NCBI RefSeq assembly: GCF_024721115.1
Contig: NZ_JAMDHK010000015.1
Span: 100,111-142,633, forward strand
Origin: Salipiger pentaromativorans
GTDB lineage: Bacteria; Pseudomonadota; Alphaproteobacteria; Rhodobacterales; Rhodobacteraceae
Length of the DNA stretch: 42,523 bases
Direction of reading: 5' to 3'
A program made the position numbers and the translations under genes. How positions within the stretch are numbered: the first letter of the stretch is position 1; each line of letters opens with the position of its first letter. Below are positions 36,001 through 42,523 of the stretch, one piece after another. The notes below the pieces were generated by a model. That model searched no databases. It saw only the letters and a list, made by a program, of their open reading frames with translations, and had not been told where the DNA came from.

Positions 36001-36354
36001 ATGAAGAGCGTCCAGCCCCCCTTATGCCCGATGGAGGCGCTTCTGCGTGTCATTACAGGCCCTTGGACGATCTATATACTCTGGGTTCTGTCCGAGCAGG
36101 GACCGCAGCGTTTCGGCGCGCTCAAGCGTTTGGTGCCCGGAATTTCCACTCGCGTTCTGACCGAGAGGCTGAGAATGCTGGAACATGCTGGCGTTGTTTG
36201 GCGCGAGCAGGCCATGACCATCCCACCCGCTGTCACATACGGACTGACTGAGCGCGGCGCGGAACTGCGCGGCGTGCTGGACAAGCTTGGCTCGATCGCA
36301 CGCCGCTGGGAGGCCGAGGGTGCCTTTGTCGGGACCGCAAGCGCGGCAGAATGA
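36001..36354 (+). CDS. HxlR-family transcriptional regulator
   Basis: 117 residues. Typical HxlR: CPMEALLRVITGPWTIYILWVL with the early redox-type Cys9, LVPGISTRVLTERLRMLEHAGVV as the recognition helices, and YGLTERGAELRGVL. The first Cys is the residue that senses quinones and aldehydes in QorR/YodB-type members. Divergent from the DoxX-dioxygenase-reductase-GST operon, which it probably represses. The 237 bp after it hold no gene. Confidence 0.9.
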   Translation: MKSVQPPLCPMEALLRVITGPWTIYILWVLSEQGPQRFGALKRLVPGISTRVLTERLRMLEHAGVVWREQAMTIPPAVTYGLTERGAELRGVLDKLGSIARRWEAEGAFVGTASAAE

Positions 36355-36448
36355 CGGTACCCCTCCTGTTCGCGGGATAATCCCGCGCCCGAGAACAACT
36401 CAGGCAGAATCAGACCCGAAGCTCATGACGAATTGAAAACGGCGCTAG

Positions 36449-36466
36449 AAAAAGCCGCCAAGCGGC
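36449..36466 (-). terminator. Possible leftward intrinsic terminator
   Basis: Read leftwards: GCCGC-TTG-GCGGC then TTTTT. The orientation is odd, as both flanking genes run rightwards; it may be a leftover of a former insertion. Confidence 0.3.
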
Positions 36467-36591
36467 GCTTGGTGGGGTAGATCCGCACAGCTTTACGCTT
36501 TGCTGCTAAATCAACTTCTATCTACTATACTCACTAGACGGTACAGTAAAGCTTGTAACCGCCTAGTCCTGCCTGGGATAGAGAGAACGAG

Positions 36592-37200
36592 ATGCGCGAG
36601 AGAAAGTTGGCCGACGTCATGGTTGGTGCGCGCGAGGTCTTCTTCCGATGCGGTTATGAAGGAGCCACGGTCGATGCGATTGCCGCCGAGGGAAAAGTGT
36701 CGAAGGCAACCATGTATTCGTATTACCCGACCAAGGAGCAACTGTTCCTGAGCGTGGTTGAATCCGAGTGCGGTCGGCTTGCGGACGAAATCCTCCGGCC
36801 CTTGACCGCGTCTTTGGAGCCGCGCGCCCGGTTGGAAGAACTCGCCCTGCGCATGGTCGACCTCATCTTGGACGACACCTACATCCGTCTCCTGCGAACG
36901 TGCATCGGCGCCTCCGAGGCGCTTCCCGAAGTGGGTGAGGTGTATTTTCGCGCAGGCCCGAAACCGGCCCGCGAACTCGTCGGGCGGGTTCTGGAGCGCC
37001 TTACGCGCGAAGGCGCGCTCGATGTCGATGACGCCCGGCGCGCGTCCGATCACTTCATACACCTTTGCGTTTCGGGGCTACTTATGCCGCGCCTTCTCGC
37101 AGTGAAACGACCAGTCCACCGCGAGAAACATGCGCGCGAAGCGGTCGCTGCATTCCTGCGACTTTACGGTAGCGGCCACAGAGACAAATTTTCAGATTGA
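36592..37200 (+). CDS. TetR/AcrR-family regulator 1
   Basis: 202 residues. N-terminal TetR HTH: AREVFFRCGYEGATVDAIAAEGKVSKATMYSYYPTKEQLF; C-terminal ligand domain of the AefR type (LLRTCIGASEALPEVGEVYF). 49 bp before the start, CTAGACGGTACAG (36534-36546) repeats part of the operator before the second TetR. It lies 67 bp upstream of that gene, so this region carries two TetR proteins for one pump. Confidence 0.9.
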   Translation: MRERKLADVMVGAREVFFRCGYEGATVDAIAAEGKVSKATMYSYYPTKEQLFLSVVESECGRLADEILRPLTASLEPRARLEELALRMVDLILDDTYIRLLRTCIGASEALPEVGEVYFRAGPKPARELVGRVLERLTREGALDVDDARRASDHFIHLCVSGLLMPRLLAVKRPVHREKHAREAVAAFLRLYGSGHRDKFSD

Positions 37201-37248
37201 GCTCGCTTGCCAAATACGGGGCAGCGCATTAGTTCGCCCAATGACTTA

Positions 37249-37262
37249 ACCGACCGGACGGT
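37249..37262. promoter_or_regulatory. TetR operator of the RND efflux operon
   Basis: ACCGACCGGACGGT has the symmetric plan ACCG-N-CCGG-N-CGGT and lies 5 bp before the second TetR start. It recurs at 17082-17095 and in part at 36534-36542, which supports it as the binding site of this TetR. Confidence 0.7.
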
Positions 37263-37267
37263 ACAGG

Positions 37268-37819
37268 GTGACTGCACAAGTGGAAAAGCAACCGAAGAAC
37301 GCCTCGCCAAAGATTCTCGGCGCTGCGCGGGCGATTGCGCTGCGAGAAGGCGCGGGAAAGATCACGATCGACGCCGTCGCTCGGGAATCCGGCCTCAGCA
37401 AGGGTGGGGTGTTGTACAACTTCCCCACCAAGAAAGCGCTTCTGGCCGGGCTGCTCGACGAAATGCTCGCGGAGCACCGCGAACGTCTGGCGTCGGTCCC
37501 GGAAGGGCACAGTTCCCGCACCCTGCGCGGTCATCTCGAGACAGTTCTGCAAGCCAGAAGCACCGATGATGACCTTTCGATGGCTATTCTCGCGGTTTCG
37601 GCGTCGGATCCGAATCTTCTGGACCCGCTGAGAAGAGAGCTGTCCCGTGATGTCGAGCGCATCCGTTCGGACGCGCAGGACGACACTGCGGCGATGGTTC
37701 TCTTTTTGGCGATCCAGGGTCTTCGTTTCCAGAGGCTCCTTCGCCTCGCGGATGGTGATGCCGATCAGCAAGACGCCGCCATCGACAGATTGTGGGACAT
37801 GATAAATGAGCTTGAATAG
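37268..37819 (+). CDS. TetR-family regulator 2, local repressor of the RND pump
   Basis: 183 residues from a GTG at 37268. HTH: ARAIALREGAGKITIDAVARESGLSKGGVLYNFPTKKALL, then a short helical C-domain of the TetR_C_33-like type. The operator lies just before the start, so autoregulation is likely; the transcript leader must be very short or the true start may be a later codon. It overlaps the adaptor gene by 14 bp. A broken paralogue lies at 16655-17072. Confidence 0.9.
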   Translation: MTAQVEKQPKNASPKILGAARAIALREGAGKITIDAVARESGLSKGGVLYNFPTKKALLAGLLDEMLAEHRERLASVPEGHSSRTLRGHLETVLQARSTDDDLSMAILAVSASDPNLLDPLRRELSRDVERIRSDAQDDTAAMVLFLAIQGLRFQRLLRLADGDADQQDAAIDRLWDMINELE

Positions 37820-38954
37820 AACCAGATACTTCCTAGGAGGTGCCGCTGGATTGGTCGCCCTCCTTCTCGCCATTGTCCTTCTTGTGCAATTCAACCCGGA
37901 CATCGCATCCAAGGTCTTCGCGCAGACTACGGATGAGGTTTCCGGTGCCGATGCGCAAGGAAGCGCCGAGCAAGATATGGCCCAGCCGGTCACGGTCGAA
38001 GTATCGCGTGCCGAGCTTCGCGATAGCGATAGAGCGCGCAGCCTGGCAGGCCGCGTGGAGCCCGCCCGGACCGTGGATATCGCCTTTCAGGTTTCGGGTC
38101 AGCTTTCCGACCTCACGGTAGATGCCGGGACTCGGGTTGAGAAAGGCGATTTAATTGCCGCGCTCGACCCAGTCGATTTCGAATTGGCCGTGGATCGGGC
38201 GCAGGCCTCTTTCGACCTCGCAAAATCCGAATACGATCGTGCGTTGAGTCTGACCGAGAAAGGGGTGGCGACCGACGCCCGACTTGAAACGAACCGCGCG
38301 CAGCTTGCTCAGGCAGAAGTCGCCCTGCGTGAAGCGGAGCGACGCTTGGCTCAAGCCACGATCACCGCGCCCTTCGACGCCATTGTCGCGCGCATCTTTC
38401 TGGAGGAGTTTTCGAACGTCACCCCTGCGGCTCCGATTGCCAGGTTGCAGGACATCAGTGAAATGCGGGTGCGGATTTCGCTGCCCGAGGAACTCGCTGC
38501 GATGGCACGGGCCCAGCCCGATGCATTCAGGGTAACCGCCTCTTTCCCCGCCGTGCCGGGGTATGACGCAACTCTGTATCTGCGGACATTCGTGACCGAT
38601 GCAGACCCCACAGCCCAAACCTATGACGTAGAGTTTGCAATCGAGGGCGCCATCGACCCGAGATTGCTGCCCGGAATGACGGCGAATGTGCGCGTAGCCG
38701 CCGCCGCGGAGGGTGCGCAATCGCGGTTGGTAGTCGTCCCGGTCTCGGCGATCGACACGACGAGCCGGAGCGAGCCGTCCATCTGGCTGTATGACGAGGG
38801 GACCGGCCGGGTGTCCCGTAAGACGATCCGCCTGGGGCTGCCGAACGACGACGAAATCGTCGTGCTTGAGGGGCTCTCCGGAGACGAACTGGTTGTGTCC
38901 GGCGGGTGGTGGCGCCTGAAGGAAAACGAAACAGTCGCGGTTCGCGGCCTCTGA
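37806..38954 (+). CDS. RND efflux periplasmic adaptor (membrane fusion protein)
   Basis: 382 residues. N-terminal anchor or signal (LVALLLAIVLLVQF), lipoyl halves (VDIAFQVSGQLSDLTVDAGT and ATITAPFDAIVARIFLEE), a coiled coil between (SFDLAKSEYDRALSL onward), a beta-barrel and a membrane-proximal domain ending in DELVVSGGWWRLKENETV. AcrA-like family. It joins the RND pump encoded 27 bp downstream to an outer-membrane channel not present here. Confidence 0.92.
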   Translation: MSLNRTRYFLGGAAGLVALLLAIVLLVQFNPDIASKVFAQTTDEVSGADAQGSAEQDMAQPVTVEVSRAELRDSDRARSLAGRVEPARTVDIAFQVSGQLSDLTVDAGTRVEKGDLIAALDPVDFELAVDRAQASFDLAKSEYDRALSLTEKGVATDARLETNRAQLAQAEVALREAERRLAQATITAPFDAIVARIFLEEFSNVTPAAPIARLQDISEMRVRISLPEELAAMARAQPDAFRVTASFPAVPGYDATLYLRTFVTDADPTAQTYDVEFAIEGAIDPRLLPGMTANVRVAAAAEGAQSRLVVVPVSAIDTTSRSEPSIWLYDEGTGRVSRKTIRLGLPNDDEIVVLEGLSGDELVVSGGWWRLKENETVAVRGL

Positions 38955-38981
38955 ACGATCCTGGACCGGAAAACCGAAACC

Positions 38982-41900
38982 ATGACAATGAGTATTTCCC
39001 GCGCAAGCATCCGACGTCCGGTCGCCGTTTGGCTGGCAATTATCTTTTGCCTTCTCGGCGGTTTGTGGGGGCTGAACACGGTCGGACGCCTCGAAGACCC
39101 GAGTTTCACGCTCAAGACGGCGCTCGTTTTCGTGCCCTATCCGGGCGCGACGGCGATGGAGGTGGAAGAGGAAGTCACCGATGTCGTGGAAAGCGCACTC
39201 CAACAGATGAAGCAGCTCGACCGGGTGGAATCGAAATCCATGCCGGGCATGGCCCAGATCACGGTCGAGATCGAGATGACCTATGGGCCCGACGAGATCC
39301 CACAGGTCTGGGACGAAATGCGCCGCCGCATCCGCGACATCGAAAGAGAGTTCCCCTCCGGTGCGCAGTCTCCGATCATCAATGACGATTTCGGCGACGT
39401 CTACGGCATGTTCTACGCTGTGACGGCCGATGGGTTGAGCGCCTCGGAACAGCGAGACCTCGCGACTAAACTGCGGCGCGGCTTTGTCACCGTCGACGGG
39501 GTGGCCAAGATCGAGGTTCAGGGGCTGGCGGAAGAGGAGATCATCATCTCGGTCCCTTCGGCGCGCCTGACCGAACTGGGGCTGCCACCGGACCAGATCC
39601 TCGGTATCATCGCCGACGAGAACCAGGTTTTCTCCAACGGCGAGATCAGCGAAGGGCTGTCTCGGCTAGGTGTGTCCGTTCCGCCGGGTTATGTCAGCGT
39701 CGAGGGCATTGAGGCGCTGCGGCTCGGCGCCCCCGGAGAGGTCGGGCAGATTGCGCTCTACGACATCGCCCGCGTGGTCCGAGAGGAGACAGAGCGGCCG
39801 AGCCAGATCGTGCGTCACAATGGCACGCGAGCTTTCACTCTTGGGGTCTCGGCGCTCGTGGACCGCAACGTTGTCGAGGTCGGCAGATCGGTCGAGGCAC
39901 GACTGGACCAACTGAAGACCGAATTGCCGGACGGCGTCGAGATCGTACCGATCTATGAACAGCATAAGGTCGTCGACGAAGCGGTCTCGAGCTTTCTTGT
40001 CAGCCTCGGTCAATCCGTGGCCATCGTCATCGGGGCGCTGATGCTGACCATGGGTTGGCGCGCGGGTCTGGTGGTGGGTGCCACGCTGGGCCTAACGGTG
40101 TTTTCCACGCTGTTTTTCATGTCTGTCTTCGGCATCGAGATGGAACGGATCAGTCTTGGGGCGCTGATCATCGCTATGGGTATGCTGGTCGACAACGCCA
40201 TCGTGATCGCCGAAGGCATGCTGATTGGCATGGCACGGGGCAAGTCCGCCGAAGACGCCGCCGCCGATACCGAGACCGCGACATCATTTCCTCTGCTTGG
40301 GGCTACCGTGATCGGGATCATGGCGTTCTCTGGAATTGGACTGTCGCCAGATGCCACCGGCGAATTTCTGTTTTCGCTTTTCGCGGTTATCGCGATTTCG
40401 TTGCTGATGAGCTGGATCCTCGCCGTGACCGTTACACCCTATCTTGGGAAGCTCCTTCTGAAGGCGCCAAAAAACACCTCCAAGGACCCCTATCGCGGCT
40501 TCGTCTATTCGGCCTACCGCGGTTTCCTCAGGCTGGCGCTGCGCGCCCGTGTGCTCGTCGTCCTGACGATCGTCGGAATCACGGTCTGGTCGGTCATGGC
40601 CTTTGGTCAGGTCAAACAGGCTTTTTTTCCGGCGTCGAACACCCCGATATTCTACGTCGAATTCCAGATGCCGCAAGGCACGGACATTCGAGTCACGAAT
40701 GAAGAAATCGCTCGGCTGGAGGCGATCATCTTAGGCGAGGAGATCGTGACGGACGTGACGACGCTTGTCGGGCGAGGGGCCAGCCGCTTCATGCTGACCT
40801 ACAACCCTGAGCAGGCCGATGCGAGCTACGGTCAGCTGATCGTGCGTGCGACCGATGCCACACTCATCCCCGATGTTGCGGCGCGTCTCAATCGTGAACT
40901 GCCGGCGCAATTCCCCAATGCTCTTATCCGCGTCGAGGAGATCGTCTTCGGTCCGCCTGCCGGGGCCGATGTCGCCGTCCGGTTTTCCGGACCCGATCCA
41001 GTTGTCCTCCGGCAGCTATCGGATAACGCGCTTGCGATCTTCGACGAGGCCGGCACGATCAAAAACCCGCGCACAGACTGGCGGCAGCGCGAAATTCTCG
41101 TCGAACCCATCGTCGACGAGGCTCGCATGCGGTTGGCCGGTGCGACTCGCGGATCGATTTCCGACACCGTGCAATACGGCACCTCGGGCCTGCGGGTGGG
41201 CACCCTGCGCGAAGGCGATGCCGAAATCCCTATGTATCTGCGGCTTCCCGAGGTCGAGCGCGACGGGCTGGACCGTTTGCGCGACCTCTCGGTCTGGTCG
41301 CCGGGGGCAAATGATTATGTGCCGATGGCCAACCTCGTCTCCAGCTTTGAGCCCCGCCTCGTCGAGGCGCTGATCCACCGGCGCGACCGGGCGCGAACGA
41401 TCACGGCTCTTGGCGGCGCGCGACCGGATCTGACTGCGAACGAAGCCTTCAACAGCGTGCGCGACGAGATCGAAGCGATGCGGCTCCCCGACGGCTATTC
41501 GATGGAGTGGGGTGGCGAATACGAAAGCCAGCAGATGGCCAACGAAAGTCTCGGCAAGCAGCTTCCGATCAGCCTCATTGTGATGCTGACGATCTCGATC
41601 CTGATGTTCAACAAGGTGCGCCAGCCGCTGATATTGTGGCTCGTCGTACCGATGTCGGTCACAGGCATGGTTCTCGGTCTGCTGTTCACGGGGCTCCCGT
41701 TCACGTTCACGGCGCTTCTCGGCTTCTTGTCCCTTTCCGGGATGCTGATGAAGAACGCCATTGTGCTGGTGGAAGAAATCGATCAGCAACGCGCCGAAGA
41801 TGTCGAGGACTATCAGGCGGTGATCGATGGCTCGGTCAGCCGTTTGAGGCCCGTCGTGCTGGCTGCGGGCACAACGATTTTCGGTATGATTCCGCTCATA

Positions 41901-42062
41901 TCAGACGCCTTCTTCGCATCGATGGCTGTCACAATCATGGGTGGCCTCGCGTTCGCCTCGATCCTGACACTGGTCGCGGTGCCGGTATTGTATGCGCTGT
42001 TCTTCTTGATCAAGCCGCCTAAACAAGAAAACGCTCCTTCAGGTTCCCCAGCGACAGCCTGA
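38982..42062 (+). CDS. RND-family efflux permease (AcrB-like)
   Basis: 1026 residues, full RND length, with 12 predicted spans and two large periplasmic loops. N-terminal SRASIRRPVAVWLAIIFCLL, TM4 proton-relay region MGMLVDNAIVIAEGM, and the repeat-related second half with LSLSGMLMKNAIVLVEEIDQQ. It exports amphiphilic or toxic molecules by proton antiport in a tripartite complex. Two in-frame ATGs (38982 and 38988) are possible. A 5' fragment of a close relative lies at 16460-16609. Confidence 0.94.
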   Translation: MTMSISRASIRRPVAVWLAIIFCLLGGLWGLNTVGRLEDPSFTLKTALVFVPYPGATAMEVEEEVTDVVESALQQMKQLDRVESKSMPGMAQITVEIEMTYGPDEIPQVWDEMRRRIRDIEREFPSGAQSPIINDDFGDVYGMFYAVTADGLSASEQRDLATKLRRGFVTVDGVAKIEVQGLAEEEIIISVPSARLTELGLPPDQILGIIADENQVFSNGEISEGLSRLGVSVPPGYVSVEGIEALRLGAPGEVGQIALYDIARVVREETERPSQIVRHNGTRAFTLGVSALVDRNVVEVGRSVEARLDQLKTELPDGVEIVPIYEQHKVVDEAVSSFLVSLGQSVAIVIGALMLTMGWRAGLVVGATLGLTVFSTLFFMSVFGIEMERISLGALIIAMGMLVDNAIVIAEGMLIGMARGKSAEDAAADTETATSFPLLGATVIGIMAFSGIGLSPDATGEFLFSLFAVIAISLLMSWILAVTVTPYLGKLLLKAPKNTSKDPYRGFVYSAYRGFLRLALRARVLVVLTIVGITVWSVMAFGQVKQAFFPASNTPIFYVEFQMPQGTDIRVTNEEIARLEAIILGEEIVTDVTTLVGRGASRFMLTYNPEQADASYGQLIVRATDATLIPDVAARLNRELPAQFPNALIRVEEIVFGPPAGADVAVRFSGPDPVVLRQLSDNALAIFDEAGTIKNPRTDWRQREILVEPIVDEARMRLAGATRGSISDTVQYGTSGLRVGTLREGDAEIPMYLRLPEVERDGLDRLRDLSVWSPGANDYVPMANLVSSFEPRLVEALIHRRDRARTITALGGARPDLTANEAFNSVRDEIEAMRLPDGYSMEWGGEYESQQMANESLGKQLPISLIVMLTISILMFNKVRQPLILWLVVPMSVTGMVLGLLFTGLPFTFTALLGFLSLSGMLMKNAIVLVEEIDQQRAEDVEDYQAVIDGSVSRLRPVVLAAGTTIFGMIPLISDAFFASMAVTIMGGLAFASILTLVAVPVLYALFFLIKPPKQENAPSGSPATA

Positions 42063-42183
42063 ACGCAGATGCAGTTATAAGCGCTTCTCTGAGCGCCCTC
42101 GACCCGTCTTAAGGACGTGACCTGCCCCCCGCGAAATCCCTCATCATGATGTAGAGTCTGCCCAACCTTGAAGGAGCAGACGA

Positions 42184-42447
42184 ATGCGAAAGAGCCGTTT
42201 TACCGAGGCGCAGATTATCGGGATGATCAAGGAGCAAGAGGCGGGCATGCCGACGGCCGAACTGTGCCGTCGTCACGGGCTGAGCCCGTCCACGTTTTAC
42301 AAGCTGAAAGCCAAATACGGCGGCATGGAGGTGTCAGAAGCCGCCCGGCTGAAGGCGCTGGAAGACGAGAACACCAAGCTCAAGCGCCTGCTGGCCGATA
42401 CGATGCTCGACAACGTGGTCCTGAAAGATCTTTTGGGAAAGAACTGA
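42184..42447 (+). CDS. IS3-family transposase OrfA
   Basis: 87 residues: RKSRFTEAQIIGMIKEQEAG, then an HTH (TAELCRRHGLSPSTFYKLKAKYGG) and a leucine-zipper-like coil (LKALEDENTKLKRLLADTML) ending DLLGKN. OrfA is the DNA-binding part that is fused to OrfB by -1 frameshifting. AAGGAG lies before the start. Confidence 0.93.
   Translation: MRKSRFTEAQIIGMIKEQEAGMPTAELCRRHGLSPSTFYKLKAKYGGMEVSEAARLKALEDENTKLKRLLADTMLDNVVLKDLLGKN
42435..42441 (+). other. Candidate -1 ribosomal frameshift site
   Basis: G GGA AAG in the orfA frame fits the X XXY YYZ slippery rule and lies two codons before the orfA stop at 42445, exactly where orfB takes over in the -1 frame. Confidence 0.55.
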
Positions 42448-42523
42448 CGACGCTGACCAAGCGGCGAGAGGCAGCGCTCAGAGCGATGCGGGATCACGAC
42501 ATCTCGCAGCGCCGGGCCTGCCG
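42444..42523 (+). CDS. IS3-family transposase OrfB, start only
   Basis: The -1 frame continues as LTTLTKRREAALRAMRDHDI then SQRRACR, which is how OrfB of IS407-type elements begins. It is cut by the window end before the DDE integrase domain. It overlaps orfA by 4 bp and is probably made only as an OrfAB fusion. Confidence 0.75.
   Translation, partial: MTTLTKRREAALRAMRDHDISQRRAC

Larger units (their letters stand above)
42118..42523 (+). mobile_element. IS3-family insertion sequence, left end only
   Basis: The probable left end begins TGACCTGCCCCCCGCG at 42118, like the TG-starting terminal repeats of the family (IS407-type). It contains orfA and the start of orfB in the -1 frame; the rest lies outside the window. 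Confidence 0.7.

Noticed and set aside
42081-42096. GCGCT-TCTCTG-AGCGC hairpin as terminator of the RND operon
   Set aside because: Short stem and no U tract; not enough to call.

Overview
The window looks like part of a plasmid from an alphaproteobacterium of the order Rhodobacterales. The evidence is a complete repABC replication and partition operon (repA, repB and repC, read leftwards from 12663 to 8753), its antisense RNA, two copies of a GCACGCGTGC-centred palindrome that could be parS, high G+C, DUF1403 and DUF736 proteins, and many mobile fragments. Assignments rest on reading motifs and translations; no database was searched.

Left arm (1-7293): a conflict or defence island. Three leftward genes, a DUF2188 small protein, a patatin-like phospholipase (CapV type) and a CD-NTase cut by the window edge, form the start of a CBASS operon. 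Facing away from it across a 104-bp shared control region is a protein that joins an XRE helix-turn-helix to an ImmA/IrrE zinc peptidase, followed by a PIN toxin-like gene. This resembles a one-chain version of the CapH/CapP switch known to control other CBASS operons, and it is the most interesting system here. Next come a zinc-finger/HEPN-associated RES protein, a UPF0489 (arginase-fold) protein, an orphan ScpB and a DUF1403 protein, all leftward.

Backbone (7294-12890): a tyrosine recombinase preceded by a repeat-rich 420-bp region with a 14-7-14 inverted repeat, then repC/ctRNA/repB/repA and parS.

Decay zone (12891-17100): a DUF736-like gene with an apparent compensated frameshift, a ruined ParB-like gene, a parDE pair whose toxin is split by an IS256-family element, the last 20 codons of a second integrase fused to the first ~40 codons of an RND pump, and a broken TetR gene. 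The last two are remains of a paralogue of the intact TetR-RND module at 37.2-42.1 kb, and the same 14-bp operator survives in both places.

Cargo (17190-42062): an HlyD/RbbA-like/permease ABC exporter whose operon ends with a patatin-like lipoprotein; a universal stress protein; a MarR-EmrA-EmrB pump; a leftward operon with a GST remnant, the two subunits of an isoquinoline 1-oxidoreductase-like molybdenum hydroxylase, a ChrR-like cupin and an amine oxidase; a leftward electrophile/quinone detoxification operon (DoxX-like, extradiol dioxygenase, luciferase-domain protein, NmrA-like reductase, GST) divergent from an HxlR regulator; and two TetR regulators with an RND efflux pump. The right edge enters an IS3-family element. 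Together the cargo suggests tolerance to aromatic, electrophilic and lipophilic toxicants. I saw no tRNA, rRNA or CRISPR array.
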